Below, piece after piece: positions 24,701 through 35,567 of a DNA stretch of 64,000 nt. The position numbers were made by a program, and so were the translations under genes. The number at the start of each line of letters is the position of its first letter. Position 1 is the stretch's first letter. The stretch is from Oidiodendron maius Zn (taxonomy: Eukaryota > Ascomycota > Leotiomycetes > Myxotrichaceae). Below the pieces are notes generated by a model. It saw nothing but the letters and a program-made list of their open reading frames with translations. It was not told where the DNA came from and did no database searches. The stretch lies in contig KN832877.1 of NCBI GenBank assembly GCA_000827325.1, forward strand, positions 620,001 through 684,000, given 5' to 3'.

Positions 24701-27410
24701 CGGCTATTTCTTCGATCCCATCAAGAGGCAGGGTTCTTCCTGAAAAGACAGCCCCAAAGCAAACATCTTGACTACCGAGATATGAACTTAAGATTAGAGC
24801 ATATGCTGCTTGAAACAGAGATTGCGGGCTCGAAGAAAAGCCTCTGGCGGTGGCCTCTACCTCCGAAGTGGAGATTGATGTCTCTAACCTTGCCATAGAC
24901 AGACTTTGAGAAGACACTTTACTGGTGTTGAAATTTGGAAGACGTCGAAACTCTAGTTGTGCCAAATGATCTTGCCAGTAATCCCACGAAACCCATGAAT
25001 GTGAGCCGATTGTGCCCTCTAGCAAGGTGTCTACCAAGTTTGCAAATATAGGACGTTGAATAGGCTCTTTTTGCATCAACAATGTGTCTAAATCGTCCAT
25101 GAGGAGTTCCAGCGACCACGCGTCGTACAAAGCGTGGTGAATATGTATTAAGAGCTTGATTCTTGACTCGATATGTCGAATCTGGATTCGGATAGGCCGT
25201 AGCAGTGACGAATCTTTGGAAGGGTCAAAATCGTAGACAAATTCTTTTACCGTCTCAATTCGAGAGATGTCAAAGGCCTTCCACACAAGTTGTACATAAC
25301 CATGCGCATTTCCGCTTTCAGCAAATCCAGTTCGAAGAATGGGATTACGTTGAGCCAGGCCTTGTAGGGCAAGGAGAAGTTTATCATCATTGTTAATAGA
25401 GCTTAAATCAAGTTCTATCCAATTCCGATACGATTTTTCATTGACAGCGGTTTCAGCCAGCATCGCAGACTGGAGTGGGGTGCAAGGCATAGTGAATTCA
25501 ATATCCTTTAGACTAATGCCATCAATCCTAGGCGGCGGTTCAGATCTATGTTTTGGAGTCGATCCTGATCGCTGGGGAACCGGTGATGCCGCCCCCTCGC
25601 AGAGCCTTGCAAGTACCACGGGTGTCTCAGCCTGAAGGACCGCCACCGTTGTGATATTGAATCCAGCTTGTCGAAGTTTAGTGGCCACCCGAATAGCCAC
25701 CAAAGAGTCAAGACCTGTCGCCGCAAGGAGCATATTTTTTGAAAATGTTCCGAGGACACTTTTAATGGTCTCTCTAACAACATTCTCTGCCGTTGTTGCT
25801 GAAAAGTCATCATCTTCCGCAGTTTCTATGCGCTGGCTTTGGTAATCCAATTCCAACTTCCTCTTATCAACCTTTCCAGACGGCAGGTATGGAAATTTTT
25901 GACTTAAAATGATCTCACTTGGGACCATGAACTTCGGTAACCACTTCGAACAGGTTGCTAAAATGTCCTCCGGTACGAGTGACTGATTGTTTACGAGCGC
26001 AAACACTACTAGAACGGTGCTAATCACAGCTGCAGATGCTGTCTTAATCCCCGGATGCCTATACACCGCGGCTTCAATTTCTCCAAGTTCAACTCTTTGG
26101 CCACGAAGCTTGACTTGTCCCGCACTTATGCGGCCCAATATTTCTATCGTGCCGTTTTCAAGCAATCGGGCCTTATCGCCAGTTCTGTAGTAGACCTTGC
26201 CTCCAGTGGGTATAAAAGCAGCTTTATTTTGCTCTTGTCTATTCAGATAACCATCTGCAAGCTGCGGGCCGCCTAGGACCAGCTCCCCAAGCTCTCCCGT
26301 AGATAAGACCTCAATACCCCCATCACCAACGGACGAGATGGGCGCTGCAATAAATGTGGATACTGTGTCGAACGGGACACCGATGTTGCTCGGGCTGCCA
26401 TCGGCGCTCATTTTTGGATTGACCGTGCAGTGTATTGCTGCCTCAGTAGGCCCATACATGCCGTACAACATACTTTCCTTCTTCTCTGAGCCTCCAAATT
26501 CTTCTACGATGGGCCTGGTAAGCATCTCTCCAATGGTCAAGAGAAGTTTTAGACCGGGAGCATTCGCTCTCCTTTGCAGAAGAGACCCAACCACAGTTGG
26601 AGTGAGCTCCGCTGCATCCACTTGCAATTCATTGATCATCCCAGGTAGATTATCGAGGAGCTGACTGCGATTGCATCCCACAAGTGTTGATCCGCGCTTA
26701 AGCGGAAAGAATATTTCAAAGACCGATACGTCGAAGGAAGGGGCGGCGAACTGAAGAAAGCGCTTGAATGGAGGTATATGCCTCTCATGCGCAAGTAATG
26801 ACTGAGATGCAGCAAAATGGCTCACAGCAACTCCCTTTGGAGTCCCACTGGAACCAGAGGTGTACATCACATATGCCAAATCACCGGGCTGTGGCTCGCC
26901 TGCCGGCAAGTGTCGAGGGCCATCTTCTCTTGAAGAGGCTGGAAACTCATCAATCAATATAACTTTCGGGCCATTTTCCCAAGACACAACATCTTTAAAT
27001 TCGGGAGTTGTGATGATCAAGTCTGCCTCAACATCGCCCACGACAAACTTGATTCTCTCCTTCGGCGCATCAAGATTGATGGGGCAAAAGGCACCTCCAG
27101 ATTCCAAGATGGCAAGTTGGGCGACATAGAGAGCTGGTGACTGAGGTAAGAGAATAGGAACGAGTTGCTGGCGTTGAGAGACCCGATCTGTGGTTGCTGT
27201 GAAAGTGCACAAGGCTTGCCGTATCCTATATGCCAGAGACTGTGCGCATGATTGGATCTCCCGATAATTGTAGCGGAAGCGTTTCCCGTTGCCGGAAAAG
27301 TCGAGGGCACATGCATCAGCGTGCAGGTCGAAGTCTATCAGATCATGCAATAGCTGAGGACCCTCGAGGATCTTGGGAGGATCATTGAGAATGGAGAGTC
27401 TGTTGACCAT
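12777..27410 (-). CDS. sidC: Ferrichrome-type siderophore nonribosomal peptide synthetase (SidC/NPS2 type)
   Basis: Cytosolic NRPS of 4842 aa predicted to assemble a cyclic hexapeptide hydroxamate such as ferricrocin or ferrichrome. Read as join(12777..12905, 12956..16387, 16443..27410), introns of 50 and 55 nt, all in phase. Domains by motif and rough residue: A1 (YTSGSSGTPKG ~183), T1 (GLDSL ~568), C1 (HHALYDA ~760), A2 (~1229), T2 (GIDSV ~1627), C2 (HHALYDG ~1825), T3 (~2168), C3 (HHALYDA ~2370), A3 (YTSGTTGVPKG ~2838), T4 (~3232), C4 (FHGLYDG ~3435), T5 (~3778), C5 (SHALYDG ~3985), T6 (~4335), C6 (HHALYDG ~4540). Every T domain keeps its phosphopantetheine serine. There is no thioesterase; a terminal C domain is the known cyclising unit in this family. 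Three A domains plus trailing T-C units, 4.8-kaa size and the adjacent sidA support the call. The exact product (Gly, Ser or Ala positions; acyl group) is not determined. Confidence 0.93.
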
Positions 27411-28660
27411 AGCTGTCTGGAATCTTCACAGGTGAACAGGCATTGCCTATTGATGGGTAATATTTAGTTGAGAGTACTCGGAAAGTGGCCAAAGATAAAG
27501 ACTCAACAGAAGAGCTCCTTCTCGATGAATATGGCTGAGCAAGAAAAGGACACTGCGGGATGAAGAGACAGCAGGCGAGGAAGAGTTCAGGATGGCTTAA
27601 CCGGGAAGGGGGACGAGGTCTTTGGTAGACAGGGGGGTTGTTTTGTCAGACATGGTTACCATAATGCTTGTGCTGTACTGAACTATCAAGAGCACTGGCT
27701 CTGGAAGCAAGCCGGCAATCGACCTAACCCGCGAGGTTGACAGGAGCAAGAGAACCGGTGGATACTGGCAGAAGGGTGGGCCATCGTCATTTCACGTGAG
27801 AGGGGTATCTATCTCGATCTCAATGTCAAAGCCAGATTCAATTGCCGTCGATAACCACTCCTTGTGGATGACGCATGCACGATGCAACAGACATAGATGG
27901 CTGGAAGCTTCTGTTGGGAAAGCGGAAAGCCATCTTTAACGCTTTTACCTAATGTTTTGCAGGGGAGCAGGTCGGTGGTACAAGGGAGGTACATTGTTTT
28001 ATTCGAAATTAAACTCCGATTTAAAGTACCTCAAATGTCATCATTTTTGGGGGTGCTTTAATCAGATCCATCTTATCAGATGGAATGATTATTCCGATGG
28101 CGGAGCGAGAAATGGTACAGAATCCATGATCAACCATCAACGTCAGCCCGACAAACTCCACACCTCTTGTCCCTTGGCCCACCCTACTGTACGACCACAA
28201 CCGGTACCAAGGAGCACAACGCAGAAACTGCACATAAGCCGCGTATGCTACGGAGCAGTCTCCAATATAGGCAGTCTGAGCGGTGGGTGGTGTGCAGCAA
28301 GTGCCGCGTGGGGAATCCAGCACAGAGCAGAGGATCGGGTCTTCTGAACAGCCTCTTGGCGTTGGGATGATCTTTGTAGCGATAGTTCGCCGGCCTCATT
28401 GTTCTAGCAGATCTCGTAATGGCGCCTTATGCTCGGCCCGCAATAGCCCTTGCCAAGAAGATGAGCACCACATGCAGGGTGAGGAGGGGCCGAGGGAAGC
28501 TGTTCTGCGTCCTGCTGATTTCCAATTCCTACCCTGTATGTAGTGAACTATGGGCAGTGCAGAGAACCTACTCATCTGGCTGCTTGCCATATCTCTGTTG
28601 TTCTCCGAATCTTTCTCCTAACCTCTCTATTTTTTGTCTTTTCTTGAGCAAGAACACCCA
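27411..28660. promoter_or_regulatory. Divergent promoter of the siderophore NRPS and ABC transporter
   Basis: 1250 bp between the two divergent start codons. It contains one full match to the SreA-type iron-GATA consensus (ATCTGATAA on the minus strand, 28073-28081), preceded by a near-match ATCAGATCC at 28061. It also has isolated GATA cores (for example AGATAA near 27493 and CGATAA near 27847) and a CACGTGA at 27793. Short open frames here lack protein-like features. Confidence 0.6.
28073..28081 (-). promoter_or_regulatory. Iron-GATA (SreA-type) site ATCTGATAA
   Basis: The plus strand reads TTATCAGAT, the reverse complement of ATCTGATAA. ATCWGATAA is the extended site reported for SreA-type iron repressors of siderophore genes. 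It lies about 580 bp upstream of the ABC start and 660 bp upstream of the NRPS start, so it could serve both. Confidence 0.6.
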
Positions 28661-31600
28661 ATGACACTCTCGGAAGTTGCACTGGATGGCAGGTCAAGGA
28701 GCCTGCAGTCTCTTTTGAAGAATGGCATCGTGCGGAGGATAGGCACCTCATATATCGCTCTTTTCAGGCCACTCCAAGACACCAAATCACAGGCCATTTT
28801 ATTCTGTGCTGTAGTCCTTGCCCTTGCGGCAGGAGCTCCCCTTCCTATCATTGGGGTCATATTTGCTCGGATCATCGACTCATTTCCGCCGTCAGAAGAA
28901 GAAATTCACACCAGAATATCTCAACTATTGGCTGTTGGTGAGTGCCGCATATTCTACCCGCTTTGAATTTTTAGGTTTTCTCATACTTCTAGCAATTGCA
29001 TACTTTGTTGTTACGTGGGGATGGGCTTTCTGCTGGGGCATTGTTGGGGCTCGTGTATCTCGCGGTCTGCGGACGCAAATGGTTGATCGAGCTCTGGGCC
29101 TGGATCAGGCTTACTATGAAACTATATGTCCAGATGTATGAAATCATCAAGAAGATATCCGACCAACACTCATGACATTTAGATTACCAGCCGATTAACA
29201 ATCGATGCCCAAACCGTTCAGTCCGGCACGGCTGAAAAGGTAGGCTTATTCCTCCAATCAATTAGTTACTTTGTGGCTACATTCATTGTGGGGTTCATTC
29301 TTAACGCACGTCTCACCGGTATCCTTATGGCAGCCGTCATTCCTTCTATGATAATAGTAGTCCTTACGGGCACTACTTTCTTAAACCGGTACTCAAAGAG
29401 GGCTTCTGAATGTACCACTAGGGCTGCGACTATTGCTAATGGTGCGATTAAAGCCGTCCAAGTGGTTCAAGCATTTGACGCATTTGGGCCTTTAGAGGCA
29501 GAACACAAGAGTAGTCTTGTAGAAGCAATGAGCTTTGGTGTGAGAAAATCCATTGTGGGCGCAATTCTTCTAAGCAGTGTCTTTTTTATAGCGTCAGTCT
29601 AGGCAGTTTCGACAATTGGAGCAACAGCTAATCTAAATATAGGTTTTCAGCAAATGCATTGGCTTTCTATGAAGGCGCTCGAATTATTGGGGAAGAATCA
29701 ACCTCAGGACGCGCTGGCACAGTCTATGCGGTTGTGTTTCTTATTCTTGATGCTGCATTTGTTATTGGTCAAGCCGGCCCATTTATCCAATCATTCACGC
29801 ACGCAGCAGATGCAGGCCGGAGAATATTAAGTCTCATAGATTATCCAGACATCTCAATTGATGTTTTTTCTGATAATGGAATCAAAACCGGTGCCGATGT
29901 ATTTCGTCCTGGACAGGAGATTGTGTTCAGAGACGTGAGTTTTGCATATCCAGCTCGTCCAACTGAAACTGTATTGGACTCTTTGAATTTCAGGATTCGA
30001 GCAGGTTCCTCCATTGGCATCGTTGGCCAGTCTGGTAGCGGCAAGTCCACAATTGCAGCTTTACTTCTAAGACTGTATGACCCATCTCAAGGTTCTATTA
30101 CCATAGGCAACCATGCAATTCCCGACTACAATCTTGTTAGCCTGCGTCGACAAATGGCCCTGGTCGATCAAGATCCTGCTATTTTCTCGGGTACTCTTTA
30201 TTCAAATATCAAAGATGGCTGGAAAGGCCCTGCAATTTCGGAAGAGGAGATGAGAGGAAAATGTGTACAAGCAGCTAAAGCTGCTGATGCATGGGGATTT
30301 ATCGAATCTCTCCCGGACGGCATGGATACATGGTTGGGAGAGCCTGCCGGCACAAAGCTCTCAGGTGGACAGAAGCAGCGACTTTGCCTTGCAAGAGCTC
30401 TCATAGGGGATCCATCTCTCTTAGTCTTGGACGAAGCTACCAGTGCCTTGGATACAATTAGTGAAGCATCCATCCTCTCTGCGCTCTCAAAATCAAGGTC
30501 ATCAGGGGATAGAACGACAATTACGATTGCTCATCGCCTTGCCGCTGTCAAAGATGCAGATACTATTCTCGTAATGGAGAATGGTAGAGTCGTTGAGCAA
30601 GGAAACCACGAGTCTCTGATGGGGGATGTTGGAAGCGCCTATCGAAAATTAATAGAAGCCCAGAAATTTAGCACTGAGCTTCTCTCCGAGTCAATTCCCC
30701 TGGAGAAGAGCGAAGTAATAATTAAGGGATCTCTCGAAGTAGTTAATCAGTTCGCAAATATTCTGTCGCCCGAAATCAGTATCTCGAATACACAAAGTAG
30801 CTACAGCACTTTCACCATTTTACGCCGCTCTCTCACACTCTCCAGAGCCCGGTTCATCTTCATTATTCTTGCTTTGAGCGGTTCTTTAATCACTGGCAGT
30901 TTAATCCTTGGTGAATCTATCATTTTTGGACACCTTGTCCAGCTGCTCAATGGACCAGTTGCTTCTGGCAAGGTCGATTTCTTCTGCCTTATGTTTTTTG
31001 TAACGGCCATCGCTGCTTTTGTTGGTTATGCAACCTCAGGATCGTGTTTCGGCATAGTATCCGAATACCTGATATTACGTACGCGTGATATATCTTTGCG
31101 GACCATACTCCGACAAGATATTGACTGGTTCCTGCAGCCAGGCCGCTCAACGGCGGCACTTATCTCTGTCATCAGCATGGATTCTGGCCATCTCAGTGGC
31201 CTCTCGGGAGTCATAATCGGCACTATTATGTCCGCACTGGTATCCGTCGTCGGAGGTGCCATATTGGCGCATATCGTAGCATGGAAGATAGCAATCGTAC
31301 TATTTGCCACAGCACCTATTGTTATTCTAGCTGGTTTTCTCAGACTTCGAGTGCTTTCTAAACTGGAAGAAAAGAACCAGCTAGCGTATACCGAAGCCGC
31401 AACACTTGCTACTGAGGCGTGCTGCAACATCCGTACGATAGCCGTCTTAGGGACAGAGAGAGAAACGTCGAGAAGGTTTCACCGTGCAGTTCATAAGTAC
31501 CGAAAGCAAACTTTTAAGGATACGACACTAGGAAATCTCCTGCTGGCTCTGGCTCTTGCAATAACGTAGGTTGCTGCATACTTAATTCTGCCCATCATCT

Positions 31601-32731
31601 CGCTGATAAGATCTAGCTATTTTGTTTACGCCCTGGCTTACTGGTGGGGAGCAAAGCAAGTTCGAGAAGGTGTGTATACGACTCAGCAGTTTTTTACAGT
31701 TCTACCTGCAATTCTCTTCTCCGCCCAGGCGGCAGGCCAAATATTTAGTCTGGCACCGGATATTGGTAGAGCAACGGGTGCAGCTTCACGAGTCTTTGCG
31801 TTACATGACCAAAAGCCTACGATCGACGCAAATACTCAAATTACGATCTCCTCAAGTGAAGAAACTAATGAAAAGCTCACCTACTCTGGCAGTATAACTT
31901 TCAAAAATGTTGGCTTAACGTACCCAACCAGGCCTGGGGCGCCAGTATTCACCAATCTCAACATCAAGATCAATGCCGGTGAGACGGTGGCGCTTGTAGG
32001 TCGTTCTGGCGCAGGAAAATCATCTGTAATCTCTCTAATCGAGCGATTCTATGACCCGACATCCGGGGCGATTCTCTTGGATGGAGTAGACATCAAATCA
32101 GTCACAGTATCTCAGCATAGAGCAAGGATCAGTCTTGTCTCGCAAGATCCAGATCTGTTTTCCGGCAGTGTTGCCTTCAACGTGGGATTGGGGGCAAGAC
32201 CGGGTCACGTAGTCACACGAGAAGAAGTTATAGATGCGTGCAAAGCAGTAGGCATTCATGAGTTTGTTAGTGGGCTACCAGATGGATACGAAACGTGAGT
32301 AAATTCCTCTGATAGCACATTATTCAGTCCTAATTTACTATAGACAATGTGGAGTCAATGGTTCGCAGCTTTCCGGAGGGCAGAAGCAGCGGATAGCTAT
32401 TGCGAGAGCATATATTCGAGATCCGGAGATATTACTCCTCGACGAGGCCACCTCAGCACTAGGTACGTAAAGCAAATAATGGGCTTCCAGCACAGCTAAA
32501 CAGACTCCTTTCGCAGACTCCCACTCGGAAATGCAGATCAAGGAGGCTATAGCTGCAGTGTCACGGAAGAGAACTACCATTATGGTAGCACACCGCTTGA
32601 CAACGGTGCAGAATGCGGATCGCATAATTGTTTTGGATAAGGGCAAGGTTGTAGAGGAAGGAAGGCATGATAAGCTGGTTCGCAGTGGGGGCATCTACGA
32701 ACAGATGATCAGGGCGCAGAGTATGGGATAG
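28661..32731 (+). CDS. Full-length ABC-B (MDR-type) transporter of the siderophore cluster
   Basis: A 1260-aa membrane transporter with TMD-NBD-TMD-NBD layout, read as join(28661..28937, 28975..29135, 29183..29592, 29643..31565, 31617..32294, 32344..32462, 32517..32731); six introns of 37-54 nt, all phase-consistent. NBD1 has Walker [10 protein letters not shown] (~410), signature LSGGQKQR (~521) and Walker [13 protein letters not shown] (~544). NBD2 has Walker [10 protein letters not shown] (~1051), the same signature (~1158) and [10 protein letters not shown] (~1182). Hydrophobic helices precede each NBD. Half-size junctions are normal and no domain is missing. The third intron uses a GTCAGT donor and gives [15 protein letters not shown] across the splice. 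ABC-B proteins sit beside ferrichrome NRPS genes in other fungi (Fer6 in Ustilago). Likely roles are siderophore or precursor movement, or detoxification; direction and substrate cannot be read from sequence. The first intron (37 nt) is unusually short. Confidence 0.9.
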
Positions 32732-32884
32732 AAACGGCGCATGAAGAGAAATGGGAAATTAGCGGGAAAAGCAGTTCGGATAGAAAAGTTGACGATCTTC
32801 TTAGGTAAATACGCTCATTAGAAGTTAACCCATGCCATCGGAACATTCAGGATAGCAACACCCTTGGAGGTGGAGAAAACGTGG

Positions 32885-32893
32885 ATCTGATAA
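32885..32893 (+). promoter_or_regulatory. Iron-GATA site 1, ATCTGATAA
   Basis: Exact match to ATCWGATAA, 831 bp upstream of the sidA ATG. First of three closely spaced copies. Confidence 0.65.
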
Positions 32894-32912
32894 ACGGTCA
32901 TCTAATCAGCGC

Positions 32913-32921
32913 ATCTGATAA
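32913..32921 (+). promoter_or_regulatory. Iron-GATA site 2, ATCTGATAA
   Basis: Exact match, starting 28 bp after the start of site 1. Same orientation. Confidence 0.65.
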
Positions 32922-32928
32922 TCGGCCC

Positions 32929-32937
32929 ATCTGATAA
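32929..32937 (+). promoter_or_regulatory. Iron-GATA site 3, ATCTGATAA
   Basis: Exact match, starting 16 bp after the start of site 2. Same orientation. Confidence 0.65.
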
Positions 32938-33055
32938 AATTCTTCCCTGTTCATCAACATGCCCAATGTAACGCCAAGTGCTCGGCATCTGCGGACTCTT
33001 ACAGATCATCACAGTGACATTCTTCGCGGCCGCCGAGGTCGGATATGCAGAGCGG

Positions 33056-33064
33056 ATCAGATAA
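33056..33064 (+). promoter_or_regulatory. Iron-GATA site 4, ATCAGATAA
   Basis: Exact match to the other form of ATCWGATAA, 660 bp upstream of the sidA ATG and about 120 bp beyond the triple cluster. Confidence 0.6.
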
Positions 33065-33723
33065 AAAGTCTTGGCAGCACTAACGCCTGGAGTTGAATGA
33101 CGACGACACGCATGTGGAGTGGGATGTGGTAAGTGATTTGAGCAACTTCCGATTCCGGCAGCTGCGCTTGCAATAAGCGGTCTTACATGATCCCATCTCG
33201 TGTAGATATATGCATAATGCAAATGAAGAGAGACACGACAAGTTTAGGAGAGGAGAAATGAAACCAGAGACAATTCCCGAGGCGAGACATCGTGTGCTTT
33301 CGTCACTGCCCACCGTGGCCGCAAGCCAACGCAATTGACCCAGACACTAGGAGTACTAACGCAGATATAAACACGACGCACAAGCACAGAGCACAAAGAC
33401 AGAGTGCCAAGGGACTGCAGCAAGGGAATAGAAACGGGCAGGCTCTCCGATCCCTGAATCCGCAGGATATGCCGAGCCTTATATCCATCCGAGGTCAACA
33501 TTTGCCTTCAATTTTTCAGCGCCATACTATTTTATTACTTGTTCTTTCTCTAATTGTTCACCCTCTCAGCGGTTGTTTTCATCCAATTACATGACATTGA
33601 AGGTTATATTATAGGCCCGTAATTTTCAGGGCCAAAGCCGAGTTCGTTACCCTAACATCTAGACGTTGGTTGAGTTGGTTACGGTATTTAGCCTCTCATC
33701 ACTTGACGTTGGGTCGAGTAAAG

Positions 33724-35326
33724 ATGGCTCCATCAGCTACTATCAATGCACCACATTTAAAGCCACAGGCTACTGGTGTTAGTGAGAAATCCAATGCAAA
33801 TGGGCATGTGAATGGAACCCGACTTGAATCACCGTCCATCAATCTTCAACCAATTCGCGTCTCCGCAGATGACCTCTTCGATCTCGTCTGTATCGGATTC
33901 GGTCCTGCTTCTCTGGCGATTGCTATAGCTCTCCATGATGCTTACCAGACATCTCCGGCGCGCCAACCCAAGGTCCTCTTCCTTGAAAAGCAGGCTCGAT
34001 TTGCCTGGCATGCCGGTATGCAGCTTCCCGGAGCCAAGATGCAAATATCCTTCCTCAAAGATCTCGCCACGCCGCGGGATCCAACGTCGAAGTTCACGTT
34101 TTTGAACTACCTTTTCCAAAATGGCCGACTGAATAACTTCATCAACCTCGGCACCTTCTTGCCCTCGAGGATGGAGTATGAGGATTATCTAAGGTGGTGC
34201 GCGAGTTTCTTTGAGAAGGAGGGATGCGTTGAGTATGGAATGGAAGTTGATGGCGTAGGTATAGGAGAGAAGAGTCGAGATGGGAAGGTTTCTGGATTTG
34301 TGATATCAGCGAGGAATAAAGTTGGGGATACGATCACGAGGAGGGCGAGACGTGTTGTAATCGCTGTTGGCGGCCAGCCGGTCATTCCATCTACTCTTCA
34401 AGGGTTAAAACATGTTCATCACTCCAGTCAATTTGCGAATGAAATTGGCAGGATTCAAGAAAATGAAGGTGGCCAACCACTAAAATTTGCAGTCATTGGT
34501 GGTGGGCAGAGCGCAGCAGAGATCTTCAATGATATATGGTCGAGATTTCCAGACGCAGAGGTCAGACTGATTATCAAGGCCGCAAGTCTGAGACCAAGCG
34601 ATGACAGTCCCTTGTGAGTTTGCTCTCTTTTTGTCGTCCAATGTAAACTTAGATTCAACTGGAGCGAAGAGGCTAATGGGGGCTTTAGTGTGAACGAGAT
34701 ATTCGACCCAGATCGTGTAGATGGAATCTATAATCAGGATCCATCAGAACGAGCGGCAGCCATCGCTCTCGATCGAGGTACAAATTATGGTGTTGTCCGA
34801 CTGGAGCTCCTAGAACATTTGTACGAGAAGCTGTACATGCAAAATCTGCGCTGCTCGGACAAGCTGAATTGGCCTGCACGCATCCTCGCAAACCGCACTG
34901 TGTTGTCTGCCTCTCAATCCATAGATTCGAAAGTAATCCTGAAACTCGGACATTCCCAAGGGAACTTCACCACCGAAGAACTAGAAGTTGATTATGTCTT
35001 TGCTGCGACGGGATACCGACGGAACGCTCATGAAAAGATGCTTTCTGATCTATTGCCGCTACTTTCAAACCCGTCGGCCAGCTCCGAAAAACTTCCTATA
35101 TTGAGAGATTACCGAGTTCAGTATGACGAGAGCAGAATTGACGGGAGCCAAGCCGGCATCTGGCTACAAGGCTGCAATGAAGAGACGCACGGTGTAAGTA
35201 TCCACCTGCAGTCGCTGAGAATTAATAATAATGAGATTGCAGTTGAGTGATACTCTTCTTTCGATTCTTGCCGTCAGAGGAGGTGAGTTGGTGAGAAGTA
35301 TATTCGGCAAGCCTGAGAGGTCTTAG
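33724..35326 (+). CDS. sidA: L-ornithine N5-monooxygenase (SidA type)
   Basis: FAD- and NADPH-dependent enzyme that hydroxylates the N5 of L-ornithine, the first committed step for hydroxamate siderophores. Read as join(33724..34613, 34689..35193, 35243..35326), 492 aa. Introns are 75 nt (34614-34688; chosen so that SPFVNEIFDPDRVDG is continuous) and 49 nt (35194-35242; giving HGLSDTLLSILAVRGGE). Motifs: FAD-binding CIGFGPASLAIAIAL (~57), substrate-domain WHAGMQLPGAKMQISFLKDL, NADPH-binding VIGGGQSAAEIF (~255) and the C-terminal FAATGY motif (~400). The length is close to the ~500 aa of known SidA proteins. The N-terminal ~45 residues are low-complexity. No peroxisomal or secretory signal is obvious. 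It follows the ABC gene in the same direction, with an iron-GATA cluster between them, and its 3' end faces the TTC27 gene. Confidence 0.95.
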
Positions 35327-35567
35327 ATTTAGCAATTTCGAATTCTCCAGCAAAAGAACTGTAGAAAAGAAGGCGTTTTTGGGTTTCCTTCAATATTGCC
35401 AGCTTGTAGCTATCTACATAATGATCCGGGCTATTCAAAGAGACATATATCAGGGCTTAACACTACACAGAATCGAATCGAATTGAATAGATCGATAATA
35501 CACTCCATTCTACCAGTCTAAGTTTCCAGCCGAATCTATGCACATATTTAACATCAAAATTTATTTC

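Larger units (their letters stand above)
32732..33723. promoter_or_regulatory. sidA promoter region with clustered iron-GATA sites
   Basis: About 990 bp between the ABC stop and the sidA ATG. It contains three ATCTGATAA copies (32885-32893, 32913-32921, 32929-32937) and one ATCAGATAA (33056-33064), all in the same orientation. This is the densest regulatory signal in the window. No supported coding frame lies here. Confidence 0.7.

Noticed and set aside
13456-26962. Many plus-strand open frames of 60-130 codons across the NRPS gene
   Set aside because: They lie opposite a single NRPS reading frame whose domains are continuous; none resembles a known protein.
28021-28600. Several frames of 60-130 codons in the NRPS/ABC spacer
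   Set aside because: They overlap each other on both strands and show no protein family features; the interval behaves like a promoter with GATA sites.
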